From positions 154,626-218,625 of the forward strand of contig NZ_AMSI01000009.1 in the NCBI RefSeq assembly GCF_000300515.1: a stretch of DNA of 64,000 nt. Reading direction: 5' to 3'. The notes under the pieces were generated by a model. The model was not told the origin of the DNA, made no database searches, and saw only the letters and a program-made list of their open reading frames with translations. Origin of the DNA: Nitratireductor indicus C115. Its GTDB lineage: Bacteria; Pseudomonadota; Alphaproteobacteria; Rhizobiales; Rhizobiaceae. This document shows, piece after piece, positions 53,466 through 62,573 of the stretch (position 1 is its first letter; the number at the start of each line of letters is the position of its first letter). A program made the position numbers and the translations under genes.

Positions 53466-53530
53466 GCGGGCAGGCCAGTGCCTGCCCGCTCTCTCATTCT
53501 GAAATCATTGGCCTGCCATGGCGGCAGGCC
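53466..53530 (+). other. Twin intercistronic hairpins between TAXI and permease genes
   Basis: GCGGGCAGG-CCAGTG-CCTGCCCGC (53466-53489) and GGCCTGCC-ATGGC-GGCAGGCC (53510-53530) are both perfect stems. The GGCAGGC core recurs in both, so alternative pairing is possible. They lie at the same operon position as the hairpin at 26628-26658 in the other TAXI operon. Confidence 0.65.
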
Positions 53531-53565
53531 TCACCTTCCGGACAACGCCTGGCCAGGAGTGTCAC

Positions 53566-55467
53566 ATGCGCAAGCTGACCAGACACTGGAGCCTTGTCGT
53601 CGCGGTTTGGGCCGCGCTCGGCACGATTTTCCAGCTTTATACGGCGTGGATCGGCTTTCTGCCGCCGCGTGAGCAGCGCTCGCTTCACCTGTTCTTCTTT
53701 CTGTCGCTCGCCTTCCTGCTTTATCCTGCACGGGCATCGGGGCGCGATCGCGATCCCACACTGCTCGACATCGGGATGATGACGATCGCGCTCGTTGCCT
53801 GTTTCAACTCCTATTGGAACGCGTTCGATTTCAACATGCGGCTGGAGGGCGTCTCACCGGTCGAGACCAAGGAACTGATCCTCGGCGGCCTGATGATCGT
53901 GGTCGCACTGGAGGCCATCCGTCGTGCGGTGACGCCCGTCCTGACCTACATGATCCTGCTGGCCTTTCTCTATCTCTTCACCTCGGAATATTGGCCGGGC
54001 ATGATGAACTATCGGAACATGCCGTATTCCGAGATCATCGACATCATGTATCTGGGCAACGACCAGGGCATGTTCGGAACGCTGACGGGAATTTCCACCA
54101 GCATGGTGGCGATTTTCATCGCCTTCGGGGCTGCTGTCGAGCAGCTCGGCCTGGGGCGTCTGTTCAACTCGTTGGGTTCGCGCATTGCGGGCCGGCAGGT
54201 GGGCGGGCCCGGCAAGGTGGCAGTCATCACATCCGCATTGTTCGGATCGATCTCCGGTTCGGCCACGGCAAATGTCTTCTCCACGGGTTCCTTCACCATC
54301 CCCATGATGAAACGGATCGGCTATCGCCCCAATTTCGCTGGCGGCGTCGAGACGGCTGCCAGCGTCGGCGGCCAGCTCATGCCGCCCATCATGGGTGCGG
54401 GCGCCTTCGTGATGGCTGAATTCACAAACATCGCCTATATCGAGATCGTCAAGGCGGCCGCGCTCGGTGCTATCTGCTACTTCCTGATGCTGCTCATCAC
54501 CGTGCATCTGACAGCGAAGCGGCAGGGTCTCAAAGGGCTCGACGAGGCGGATATCCCCACCTGGCGCGATGTGCTTCGCGATGCGCATCTGGTGCTGCCG
54601 ATCATCGTGCTCGTGGTGATGCTCACCATGCGCTTCAGCCCTCATATGAGTGCGCTCGGCTCGATCATCGCCACCGTTCTTGTCGCCTGCCTGCGACGCC
54701 ATACCTTTCCGACGCCAGCCATCATCTGGAACATGCTGGTCAGCGCGGGTTTCAACACCGTCATCGTCGCGCTTGCCTGTCTTGGGGCAGGCATGATCGT
54801 CGCTGCCCTCACGGTGACCGGCCTCGTGATCTCCATCGGCGGCCTGATAACCTCGCTGGCGCACGGATCGCTCGTGATGGCGGGCATCCTGATCATGTTC
54901 ACCACGCTGATGATGGGGATGGGGCTTCCCACCACCGCAGCCTATGTGATCACCGCGTCGATCAGCACCCCCATTTTGACTGCGGAGTTCGGCGTTCCGA
55001 CGCTCTCGGCGCACCTCTTCGTGTTCTACTTCGCCATTCTGGCGGATGCGACGCCACCGGTGTCGATTGCCTCCTATGCTGCGGCATCGATTTCGGGAGG
55101 ATCGCCTCTGGCAACGGGCGTGCATGCGATCCGAATGGCTGTCGCGGGCTTCATCGTCGCCTTTTCCTTCCTCTTCTCACCCGGCCTGCTGATGACCGGG
55201 ACGATCAGCGACACGATCGGACAGGGAATTCTTGTCATCGGATCGCTTATTGCCATTGCTGCCGGCTTTACGGGCTATCTGCGAGACCGGCTCGTCCTCC
55301 CGCTGCGGGTCGTGGCATGCGTGGGGGGTGCTTCGATCGCACTCAGCCACAATCTGGATATGGCGGTACGGATCGGCGGATTGGCGGTGCTTCTTGCCCT
55401 GCTCGTCGCTGTGCCAAGGTTCTGGCAGGCGCCCGTGCCTGGAAAACCGGAGGAGGCAAGCCGTTGA
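53566..55467 (+). CDS. TRAP transporter permease, fused subunits (TAXI type, second)
   Basis: 633 residues from the ATG at 53566, after CCAGGAG; the same length as the first fused permease. Many helices; motifs GGPGKVAVITSALFGSISGSATANVFSTGSFTIPMMKRIGY, ASVGGQLMPPIMGAGAFVMAEF and MGMGLPTTAAYVITAS. It overlaps the SDR gene start by 4 bases, so the SDR is translationally coupled. Confidence 0.94.
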   Translation: MRKLTRHWSLVVAVWAALGTIFQLYTAWIGFLPPREQRSLHLFFFLSLAFLLYPARASGRDRDPTLLDIGMMTIALVACFNSYWNAFDFNMRLEGVSPVETKELILGGLMIVVALEAIRRAVTPVLTYMILLAFLYLFTSEYWPGMMNYRNMPYSEIIDIMYLGNDQGMFGTLTGISTSMVAIFIAFGAAVEQLGLGRLFNSLGSRIAGRQVGGPGKVAVITSALFGSISGSATANVFSTGSFTIPMMKRIGYRPNFAGGVETAASVGGQLMPPIMGAGAFVMAEFTNIAYIEIVKAAALGAICYFLMLLITVHLTAKRQGLKGLDEADIPTWRDVLRDAHLVLPIIVLVVMLTMRFSPHMSALGSIIATVLVACLRRHTFPTPAIIWNMLVSAGFNTVIVALACLGAGMIVAALTVTGLVISIGGLITSLAHGSLVMAGILIMFTTLMMGMGLPTTAAYVITASISTPILTAEFGVPTLSAHLFVFYFAILADATPPVSIASYAAASISGGSPLATGVHAIRMAVAGFIVAFSFLFSPGLLMTGTISDTIGQGILVIGSLIAIAAGFTGYLRDRLVLPLRVVACVGGASIALSHNLDMAVRIGGLAVLLALLVAVPRFWQAPVPGKPEEASR

Positions 55468-56198
55468 CCCAGGTCGCCATATTGGGAGCCGGGGCTGGCA
55501 TTGGCGCCGCCCTGGCGCGCCGCCTTGCCGGCCCGGGCCAACGCCTGATCCTTCATACGGGAAGCAGGGCTGCCTCGCTCGACGCGGTCTCGCGGGATTG
55601 CGTGGAGGCGGGCGCTGAAACCAGGACTTTCCTCGGCGATCTTGCCGAGGAAGAAACCATGAACGGTCTCAGAAATGCCTTCGAAGGCTCAGCACCGCTC
55701 GATGCGCTCGTGTTTGCCGCCGGATATGCACGACGTTCGACCTATGAGGGGGCTTCAGAAAAGGATTTGTTGGCGGCGCTTCTGGCCATGCCGGTGGCGT
55801 TCCACCGTGCGGCGCGCTGCTGCCTTCCGTATCTCGCGAAGGGGCATGGCCGGATTGTCTGCATCTCCGCTTTCGGGGCGCATCGGACGCGCCAGGTCCG
55901 CTTTCCCGCAACAGCGCCGGCAAAGGCGGCGCTGGAAGCGCAGATCCGAACACTGGCCGCGGAAGCCGCTCCTTACGGGATCACCTGCAATGCGGTGGTG
56001 CCCGGCCTCATCGCGAAGCCGAAAGGCGCACATTCCTCGCTGACCGAAGACGAGTGGGCAGAACTCCGGTCCGCCATTCCAGCCGGTCGCTTCGGCGATG
56101 CGAATGAAGTTGCCGCGGTGATCGCCTTCCTGCTCTCACGGGAGGCGGGCTATATCACCGGGCAAAGCATTCATGTCGATGGCGGGCTTACCCTTTGA
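55464..56198 (+). CDS. Short-chain dehydrogenase/reductase family protein lacking the catalytic Tyr
   Basis: 244 residues from a TTG at 55464, with AGGAGG 7 bases upstream; no other in-frame start fits. The Rossmann loop is QVAILGAGAGIGAALARRLAG, and AAGYAR and the C-terminal GYITGQSIHVDGGLTL are SDR hallmarks. The catalytic region reads CISAFGAHRTRQVRFPATAPAKAALEAQ: the Lys is present, but the Y of YxxxK is replaced by Thr. The protein may therefore be non-catalytic or use different chemistry. Confidence 0.85.
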   Translation: MTQVAILGAGAGIGAALARRLAGPGQRLILHTGSRAASLDAVSRDCVEAGAETRTFLGDLAEEETMNGLRNAFEGSAPLDALVFAAGYARRSTYEGASEKDLLAALLAMPVAFHRAARCCLPYLAKGHGRIVCISAFGAHRTRQVRFPATAPAKAALEAQIRTLAAEAAPYGITCNAVVPGLIAKPKGAHSSLTEDEWAELRSAIPAGRFGDANEVAAVIAFLLSREAGYITGQSIHVDGGLTL

Positions 56199-56207
56199 AG
56201 CGGCCGC

Positions 56208-56744
56208 TCAGTTCGCGCTGCTCAGGCGCGATGGCTTGCCTGCCGCCAGGTCGCGTGCCTGGATCACCCACTCGTCGCGGGTGACGCGGCCCTTGAAGCC
56301 TTCGAGGTTCTCGTCGACCCAGGCGATTTCGGAGGCGGTCCATTCCGCGATCTGATCGAAGTGGAAATAGCCGAGCTTGTGGCACAGTTCCTCAAGCACT
56401 GGCCCGACACCCTTGATGAGCTTCAGATCGTCTGGCTTGCCCGAACGTGGGGCTTTCAGCGATGCCGGACGGGACATTTCGACAGGGGCAGCAAGCGGAG
56501 CGGGCTCCGACATCTCCTTTTCGGCCAGCGCACTTTCCAGTTCGGCGACCCGCTCGGAAAGCTTCTGGCCCTGCTTGCCGCAGGCCTCGAGTTCCGCGCG
56601 GAGCCGTTCGGTTTCCGACTGGTCCGTAATCACCTCGGTGCGTTGCCGCGCCCAGATCAACCAGCCAGCAAACAGGCCGAGCAAGGCAGCCAGAAGCAGA
56701 AGCCCCCAAATCTCCGAAAGCAGAAAACCCCAGTTCTGAAACAT
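56208..56744 (-). CDS. Membrane-anchored coiled-coil protein with helix-hairpin-helix tail
   Basis: 178 residues: one N-terminal membrane helix (IWGLLLLAALLGLFAGWLIWA), a coiled-coil stretch (ETERLRAELEACGKQGQKLSERVAELESALAEKE), a Pro/Ala linker and a C-terminal HHH-like domain (DDLKLIKGVGPVLEELCHKLGYFHFDQIAEWTASEIAWVDENLEGFKGRVTRDEWVIQAR). The tail resembles that appended to some alphaproteobacterial NuoE subunits. The function is unknown. It is convergent with the SDR gene, 9 bases apart. Confidence 0.85.
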   Translation of the reverse strand: MFQNWGFLLSEIWGLLLLAALLGLFAGWLIWARQRTEVITDQSETERLRAELEACGKQGQKLSERVAELESALAEKEMSEPAPLAAPVEMSRPASLKAPRSGKPDDLKLIKGVGPVLEELCHKLGYFHFDQIAEWTASEIAWVDENLEGFKGRVTRDEWVIQARDLAAGKPSRLSSAN

Positions 56745-56856
56745 CCTATCAATCCCTTATTGCGGCTGCGCCATCGGGCCGCCGCGACTGCCTGTGTTCG
56801 GTTTGGCTGCGGGTCGAGAAGCCGCTTCGCCGACCCGCATTCGCATGTGGTTTATC

Positions 56857-58290
56857 TCAATCAGTCCAGGTGACCGTGGTGCGGCGGTTTTTTGCGCGTC
56901 CCTGTTCGGTGCCGTTGTCGGCAATGGGCTTCGACATGCCATAGCCGCGCATGTTCAGTCGATCCGCGGCGACACCGCGCACGATCAATTCCCGGCCCAC
57001 TGCTGTGGCACGCCGCTGGCTCAGATCGAGATTGGCTGCCTCGTCTCCGACATTGTCGGTGTGCCCGCCGATTTCGGCCTTCAATCCAGTTTCTTCCGAA
57101 CATTGCACCATGAAGCGCGCAAGCTCGTTGATTGCTCTTACCGCGCCGGTGTCGAGCTTGTCGGACGCGGTGACGAAGTTGATGGAGATACGGTCGAGCA
57201 CGTCATCGGCTGCAGCCTGGCATCCGGCGCGGTCGGTGCGGATTTCCGGCAGCGCAAGCCAGAAGCCACCCATATAACGCTGGGTCATGCGGCTTGCCGC
57301 GTTGACCCGCGTCGCGCCATTCGAGCCCTCGGGCGTTACGACGGAAACCTCGGTGGCAAGACCGCTTCCGGCGAGCTCCTTCTTCAGCATATCTGCGTCG
57401 ACATCGCCCTGCACCTCAATCCTGGCTTCACGCATTTCCGGAGAGACATCGAGCGTGAGGCGTTCGACGCGGTCGAGCCAGCCGCGGAGCGTTGCAAGGA
57501 AGTTCATGTCTTCCGCTCCGCTCTCGTCTATCTGTGTCGGCGTTCCGGCGATGCCGTCCAGACCCAGCGCCCCGGCGAGCGCCTCGGCGTTCATTCCGGC
57601 TGGCAATGCGCCCGAGACGGTCGCGCCAGTTGCCGCGTCATATTCCAGATGCCAACCGGCGGGTTGTCCTCTGTCCGGCTTCAGGATCATCTGCGTCACC
57701 ATCTCCGCAGGCAATTGCGAAAGTGCTTTTTCCGCCATCGCATAATCTTCAGCGCTTGCTGCTTCGCCGACGATGGTCAGCTTGCCGTCCGCGAGGGTCA
57801 TCTGCCCCTTCCTGAGAAAGCCGAGCACCTCGACCCCGGCACGCGCCAGTTGTTCCCAGTTTTCCGGGGCGCCCGATGCAAGCTGCAGCGAACCGGCGCC
57901 ATTCGCGATGCCCAATGCCGCTCTGGCGCTTTCGCTTGGCACATATCCGCCGAGGGCAAGCGGCGCATCGGGGCTCTCTTTCGTGACCTGTGTCGTGAAG
58001 GGGGAGACCTTCTCAAGAACGCGCAGATTTTCCGTGACCACGCGGCGTCCTTCAACAGCGTCGAGCGCTGCCAGAATATGCTCCTTCTCGCCGGTGTTGT
58101 CGGCGACACCGGAAACATGAATGTCGCGTCCCGATACCCCGATCTCCAGGGGATGCACGGTTTCCCCAACGGCTTGGGCAGCCCCTTCGCCAATCATGGT
58201 CTCCATGCGTACGGCATTGTGGCCTTGCGCCCAATAGCCCAAACCGACGGTGCCGAGAGACAGCACCACAACACCCAGAATTGCCCGCAT
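56857..58290 (-). CDS. OmpA-family protein with BON-like repeats
   Basis: 477 residues from the ATG at 58290. An N-terminal signal/anchor (MRAILGVVVLSLGTVGLGYWAQG) is followed by BON-like segments (DIHVSGVADNTGEKEHILAALDAVEGRRVV) and a C-terminal OmpA peptidoglycan-binding domain (AEIGGHTDNVGDEAANLDLSQRRATAVGRELI, MRGYGMSKPIADNGTEQGRAKNRRTTVTW). It probably links the envelope to peptidoglycan. It may share a transcript with the downstream HHH gene (112-base gap). Confidence 0.88.
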   Translation of the reverse strand: MRAILGVVVLSLGTVGLGYWAQGHNAVRMETMIGEGAAQAVGETVHPLEIGVSGRDIHVSGVADNTGEKEHILAALDAVEGRRVVTENLRVLEKVSPFTTQVTKESPDAPLALGGYVPSESARAALGIANGAGSLQLASGAPENWEQLARAGVEVLGFLRKGQMTLADGKLTIVGEAASAEDYAMAEKALSQLPAEMVTQMILKPDRGQPAGWHLEYDAATGATVSGALPAGMNAEALAGALGLDGIAGTPTQIDESGAEDMNFLATLRGWLDRVERLTLDVSPEMREARIEVQGDVDADMLKKELAGSGLATEVSVVTPEGSNGATRVNAASRMTQRYMGGFWLALPEIRTDRAGCQAAADDVLDRISINFVTASDKLDTGAVRAINELARFMVQCSEETGLKAEIGGHTDNVGDEAANLDLSQRRATAVGRELIVRGVAADRLNMRGYGMSKPIADNGTEQGRAKNRRTTVTWTD

Positions 58291-58631
58291 ATCCTGCCTG
58301 CCTAACCTAGCGAAAACCCTCAATAAACCGGCCCATGCGCGAAGAAAAGAAGCTATCGGGCGCCAGATGCGGCCAAACGATCAAAGACGGAATGCGGCTA
58401 TCGTTGCCAGCTGCATTTGTTGCTTAAAGATCAGGAAGATGCACGTGAAGCGTGTAATCTGGAAGGCTTTTGCTGCCAATCGTTTGTTGTGCAATTAGGT
58501 TGTTGAAAAAGCGAAAACCGGGAGCGATCTGCCGCATCGGCTGGTTGCGCTCGCTGAGCGCACCGTCATTTCTCCGATGTAGCAATTGGCATATGATGCT
58601 CGGATATCGGGGGCGGATATCGAGGGCATAT
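58291..58631. other. Non-coding gap between divergent OmpA-family and transglycosylase genes
   Basis: A 341-base region upstream of both divergent genes. I see no RNA gene, no clear palindrome and no strong promoter match. An open frame extends the transglycosylase upstream to 58470, but that part has no signal peptide logic, so I treat it as non-coding. Confidence 0.5.
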
Positions 58632-59507
58632 ATGATTTTGAAGCGATCGGAATGGCGAAGAAGCATTGCTGCCGTGCTTGCCCTTGCGCTTTTCCCGGCC
58701 GTGGCGTTGTCCGCCGAAGGGGAGGTGGAAAAGATCGAGCCGCAGTCGCTGATCACTTCCATTTGCAGCCTGATCGAAACGCATGCCGGCAAGCAGGGGC
58801 TGGAAGCGCCTTTTTTGGCACGGCTTCTATGGAAGGAAAGCCGTTTCAATCCGAATGCGGTCAGCCCCAAGGGTGCGGAAGGCGTAGCGCAATTCATGCC
58901 GGGCACGGCGTCGCTTCGGGGACTTCAGGACGCCTTCGATATCGAGCAGGCCATTCCGGCCGCTGCCGCCTATCTTTCGGAACTGGAGCGGAAGTTCGGC
59001 AATCTCGGGCTGGCTGCCGCTGCCTATAATGCGGGGGAAAACCGTATCGCACGATGGCTCGGCGCCGGCGGATTTCTGCCCCTCGAAACGGAAAATTACG
59101 TGCTCTCCATCTTCGGGGAGCCGGTCGATAATTTTTCCGACAGGGAGCATCGACCGCGTATTGCGCCGCTCGATGCTGACAAGTCCTTCAAGGAAGCCTG
59201 CCAGCAATTGCCGGTGACAGCGCGGGCCGTGATCGCGATGGCAAGTGTGCCGTCCCAGCCCTGGGGCGTGCAGGTTGCCGGGCATTTTCGGCGCGACGTG
59301 GCCATTCGGCTCTGGCAGCAGGCCAAGCGACGCAACGCGGCTTTGCTTGCCGGCCACGAGCCCGTCGTCAGCCGGGTTCGCTCGCCGCGCGGTTGGCGCG
59401 GCATCTATGCGGTGCGGATCGGGGCGAAGAGCAGGGAAGAGGCGGGCCGTCTTTGCGAGCGGCTCTACAAGGGCGGAGTGCCCTGCATCGTGCAGCGCAA
59501 CCGGTGA
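58632..59507 (+). CDS. Lytic transglycosylase (SLT domain) with SPOR-like tail
   Basis: 291 residues from the ATG at 58632, which places a signal peptide (SIAAVLALALFPAVALSAEG) at the N-terminus. The SLT domain follows: FLARLLWKESRFNPNAVSPKGAEGVAQFMPGTA with the catalytic Glu in KESRF, and AAAAYNAGENRIARWL. The C-terminus (RGIYAVRIGAKSREEAGRLCERLYKGGVPCIVQR) resembles a SPOR domain. It cleaves the peptidoglycan glycan strand to 1,6-anhydro ends. A hairpin at 59531-59553 follows but terminates the opposite strand. Confidence 0.92.
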   Translation: MILKRSEWRRSIAAVLALALFPAVALSAEGEVEKIEPQSLITSICSLIETHAGKQGLEAPFLARLLWKESRFNPNAVSPKGAEGVAQFMPGTASLRGLQDAFDIEQAIPAAAAYLSELERKFGNLGLAAAAYNAGENRIARWLGAGGFLPLETENYVLSIFGEPVDNFSDREHRPRIAPLDADKSFKEACQQLPVTARAVIAMASVPSQPWGVQVAGHFRRDVAIRLWQQAKRRNAALLAGHEPVVSRVRSPRGWRGIYAVRIGAKSREEAGRLCERLYKGGVPCIVQRNR

Positions 59508-59525
59508 CCCTGGCTCCGCGCACTG

Positions 59526-59553
59526 AAAAAGGCCCGGGACCGAGCCCCGGGCC
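59526..59553 (-). terminator. Intrinsic terminator for the minus-strand small secreted protein gene
   Basis: GGCCCGGG (59531-59538) pairs with CCCGGGCC (59546-59553); on the minus strand five T residues follow (59530-59526). The next minus-strand stop upstream is at 59618. Confidence 0.85.
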
Positions 59554-59617
59554 TGATGATAATCCGGTCTGAAAATCCGGTGGCCAGTCTGAAAAAGCGG
59601 CTGGTCGGTTCGTGAAA

Positions 59618-59863
59618 TCAGCTGGCGTTGGAAGCGCTGCGGCTTACCAGCTCCGGCTGGCCGTTCGCACCCACCACATAGAGCTCGAGGTAATCGGTAC
59701 CGTTCGAGGTAAAGCTGTGCTGGATCACGGAACCCACGGGGCTCTTTGCAAGAGCCTGAGCATGCGGAGCATCGTAAGTGATGCTTCCCTTGATGGGCTC
59801 GATGGCGAAAGCAGGGGCAGCAACCAGCGACGAAAGAGCAATCGCATAAATAACAGACTTCAT
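59618..59863 (-). CDS. Small secreted protein of unknown function
   Basis: 81 residues from the ATG at 59863 (two codons upstream there is another possible start). A Sec signal (MKSVIYAIALSSLVAAPAFA, cleavage after AFA) leaves a mature peptide of about 61 residues: IEPIKGSITYDAPHAQALAKSPVGSVIQHSFTSNGTDYLELYVVG. Small periplasmic proteins of this type are frequent in Rhizobiales; I know no function. An intrinsic terminator follows, supporting a real gene. Confidence 0.8.
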   Translation of the reverse strand: MKSVIYAIALSSLVAAPAFAIEPIKGSITYDAPHAQALAKSPVGSVIQHSFTSNGTDYLELYVVGANGQPELVSRSASNAS

Positions 59864-60204
59864 TTCCAATACTCCATATATATTATGCTTGTACTCTCAG
59901 CGAAATATGCCAAGCAGTACATCAAGTTACAGCCTGACACTGAACCTTGGCTGTGTCGGATATCTAGGAGCTGGGGTTCTTCCCGGTTAGATCGGGAATT
60001 TGAAACAGAGCGTTCAAGAATGCTGGAATGTTACGATCTCCCCTGAGCGTGAGGGCAGGTCGCGACATTGCGAATGTCGGGGCAAATGACGCTTGAAATC
60101 CGAGGTGCGTTGAATCGCCCCTTTTTGGACATTCGTATTGACACTGAAACATATGTTCAATAAGCCTCTGATCGAGGAAACGTCCATCTGGGAGAATGGC
60201 GAAA
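59864..60204. other. Divergent intergenic region with a candidate promoter and palindrome
   Basis: A 341-base gap. A consensus TTGACA at 60138-60143 stands 17 bases before TAAGCC, and the spacer holds a perfect palindrome AACATATGTT at 60148-60157, a plausible repressor site for the downstream operon. I see no RNA gene. The rest shows nothing I can support. Confidence 0.45.
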
Positions 60205-61533
60205 ATGCCTACCAATGTTGCACTTACGGGTCTGGCCCGGGATCTCGAAGACCGCGCCAAATCCGGTAAGCCGATTCGCATCGGCCTCGTCGGTTCCGGT
60301 GAAATGGGAACCGATATCGTCACCCGCGTGGCCCATATGCCGGGCATCGAGATCGGCGCCATTTCGGAGCTGAACCTGCCCGCGGCCAGCCGCGCCGTGG
60401 ATATTGCCTATCAGGAAAAAGGCCATGCCAAGGAGGCGGACAGCCAGTCCGCCATGACCGCGGCCATGGAGAGCGGCAAGGTTGCCGTCACCAACGACGC
60501 CGATCTTCTGATCAACAATGAGCTGATCGATGTGGTGATCGATGCGACCGGTGTCCCGGCCGTCGGTGCCGAGATCGGGCTCAGGGCCATGGAACACGGC
60601 AAGCACCTCGTCATGATGAATGTCGAGGCGGACGTGACCATCGGGGCCTATCTGAAGAGCGAAGCCGAGCGCCTGGGCGTTACCTATTCGCTGGGTGCGG
60701 GCGATGAGCCCTCTTCCTGCATGGAGTTGATCGAGTTCGTTTCAGCCATGGGGCATCCGATCGTGGCTGCCGGCAAGGGCAAGAACAACCCGCTCAATAT
60801 CGATGCCATTCCAGACGACTATATGGAAGAAGCCAAGCGTCGGAACATGAATGTCCGGATGCTGGTCGAGTTCGTCGACGGGTCCAAGACCATGGTCGAG
60901 ATGGCGGCAATCGCCAACGCAACCGGTCTCGTTCCCGACAAGCCGGGCATGCACGGTCCGGCAGCGACGCTGGACCAGCTTTCCTCCGTTCTCATTCCCG
61001 AGAAGGATGGCGGTGTCCTGTCGCGTGTCGGCGTTGTCGATTACTCCATCGGCAAGGGCGTGGCGCCGGGCGTGTTCGTCGTGGCCGACATGTCGCATCC
61101 GCGCATCTCGGAGCGCATGGAAGACCTGAAGATGGGCAAGGGTCCGTACTTCACGTTCCATCGCCCCTATCATCTGACCTCGCTCGAGGTTCCGCTGACC
61201 TGCGCCCGCGTGGTGCTTTATGGCAAGGCGGACATGGTGCCGCTCGACAAGCCGGTGGCTGAGGTCTGCGCCGTGGCGAAGAAGGATCTGCAGCCGGGCG
61301 ACAAGCTCGATGCCATCGGTGAATATTGCTACCGCGCCTGGATCATGACCGCGCCGGAAGCGCGGGCGGCGAAGGCTATCCCCTGTGGTCTGCTGCAGGG
61401 CGGCACGGTCAGCAAGCCCGTCAAGAAGGGCGAACTCATCACTTTCGACAACGCAGCACCGCCCGCCGGTTCCAAGATCGCGGAACTCCGCGCCCGGCAG
61501 GACAAGCTCGTTTACGGTACGACAGGAGCATAA
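60205..61533 (+). CDS. Oxidoreductase with homoserine-dehydrogenase-like fold and SAF domain
   Basis: 442 residues from the ATG at 60205, for which GGGAG at 60190 is well spaced; an ATG at 60196 is too close to it. The N-terminal NAD(P)-binding motif IRIGLVGSGEMGTDIVTRVA is followed by a homoserine-dehydrogenase-like catalytic part (VVIDATGVPAVGAEIG, YSLGAGDEPSSCMELIEFV). A C-terminal SAF-like domain follows (KKDLQPGDKLDAIGEYCYRAWIM, GLLQGGTVSKPVKKGELITFDN). The substrate is unknown. It is 2 bases upstream of the E1-alpha gene, so it probably supplies a 2-oxo acid or alpha-hydroxyketone to the dehydrogenase complex. Confidence 0.85.
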   Translation: MPTNVALTGLARDLEDRAKSGKPIRIGLVGSGEMGTDIVTRVAHMPGIEIGAISELNLPAASRAVDIAYQEKGHAKEADSQSAMTAAMESGKVAVTNDADLLINNELIDVVIDATGVPAVGAEIGLRAMEHGKHLVMMNVEADVTIGAYLKSEAERLGVTYSLGAGDEPSSCMELIEFVSAMGHPIVAAGKGKNNPLNIDAIPDDYMEEAKRRNMNVRMLVEFVDGSKTMVEMAAIANATGLVPDKPGMHGPAATLDQLSSVLIPEKDGGVLSRVGVVDYSIGKGVAPGVFVVADMSHPRISERMEDLKMGKGPYFTFHRPYHLTSLEVPLTCARVVLYGKADMVPLDKPVAEVCAVAKKDLQPGDKLDAIGEYCYRAWIMTAPEARAAKAIPCGLLQGGTVSKPVKKGELITFDNAAPPAGSKIAELRARQDKLVYGTTGA

Positions 61534-61535
61534 AG

Positions 61536-62573
61536 ATGGCCGGCAAAGCCAAGACAGGCGCCGCGGCAAAGAAGGACGGCGCCAACCTGCCCTTCTTATA
61601 TCAGCATTACGATCACGAGACGCTGCGCGGCGCGTTGCGCAAGATGTATCTGATCCGCCGGTTCGAAGAGGGCGCCGAGGAAAGCTATATGCGCGGCCTC
61701 ATCCACGGCACGATGCATCTTTCCATCGGTCAGGAAGCATCGGCCATGGGCATCTGCCTCGGGTTGACGGATGACGATCAGATCACCTCCACCCACCGCG
61801 GCCATGGCCATTCCATCGCCAAAGGTGCGGATGTATCGCGCATGTTTGCCGAGTTCTTCGGCAAGACCACGGGCTATTGCCGAGGTCGCGGCGGTTCCAT
61901 GCATATTGCCGATGTGACCAAGGGCAATCTGGGTGCAAACGGCATCGTGGCGGGTGGCATTCCGATTGCGGTCGGTGCGGCGCTGACGGCCAAGAAGATG
62001 AAGAACGGCAAGGTCGTCGTCTCCTTCTTCGGCGACGGGGCCAATAATGAAGGTGCTTTCCACGAAGCGCTCAACATGGCTTCCATCTGGAAGCTGCCGG
62101 TGGTCTTCGTCTGCGAGAACAATGGCTACGGCATGTCGACCTCGGTTGCCCGCGCAACGGCGGTGAAGAACATCGCCGACCGTGCAGCGGCCTATGCTAT
62201 GCCGGGCGAAATCGTCGACGGCAATTCGGTTGCCGACGTGGCTGCCGCAGCGCACCGCGCCATCGAGCGCGCCCGCAACGGTGAAGGTCCGAGCCTGATC
62301 GAGTGCAAGACCTACCGCTATCGCGGCCACTCGAAGAGCGATCGCAACCGCTATCGCACGAAGGAAGAGATCGAGGAGTGGATGACGCAGCGCGACCCGA
62401 TCGAACATTTCGAGGAAGAGCTTCAGGAGTTCGGCGTGATCGATCTCGCCGGTATCGAAGCCATTCGCGAGGATGTCGCCAAGGAGATCGCCGCAGGGAT
62501 CGAGTTCGCCAAGGAGAGCCCGATGCCCGACGTCGCCAATCTTGAGAAATACGTGTACACGGAGCAGGCGTAA
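61536..62573 (+). CDS. 2-oxoacid/acetoin dehydrogenase E1 component, alpha subunit
   Basis: 345 residues. The TPP motif is [33 protein letters not shown], with [26 protein letters not shown] and [15 protein letters not shown]. It is the alpha subunit of a heterotetrameric E1 (pyruvate or acetoin dehydrogenase type). It has an unusual Lys/Ala-rich N-terminus ([14 protein letters not shown]). It overlaps the beta-subunit gene by one base. Confidence 0.92.
   Translation: MAGKAKTGAAAKKDGANLPFLYQHYDHETLRGALRKMYLIRRFEEGAEESYMRGLIHGTMHLSIGQEASAMGICLGLTDDDQITSTHRGHGHSIAKGADVSRMFAEFFGKTTGYCRGRGGSMHIADVTKGNLGANGIVAGGIPIAVGAALTAKKMKNGKVVVSFFGDGANNEGAFHEALNMASIWKLPVVFVCENNGYGMSTSVARATAVKNIADRAAAYAMPGEIVDGNSVADVAAAAHRAIERARNGEGPSLIECKTYRYRGHSKSDRNRYRTKEEIEEWMTQRDPIEHFEEELQEFGVIDLAGIEAIREDVAKEIAAGIEFAKESPMPDVANLEKYVYTEQA

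Noticed and set aside
53854-55125. A 423-codon His/Arg-rich open frame antisense to the second TRAP permease
   Set aside because: The composition is typical of antisense frames of membrane-protein genes; no start signal or motif.
56794-58305. A 503-codon open frame antisense to the OmpA-family gene
   Set aside because: The minus-strand frame has signal peptide, BON and OmpA motifs; the plus-strand frame has none.
58470-58631. N-terminal extension of the lytic transglycosylase
   Set aside because: It would bury the signal peptide behind 54 residues with no family similarity.
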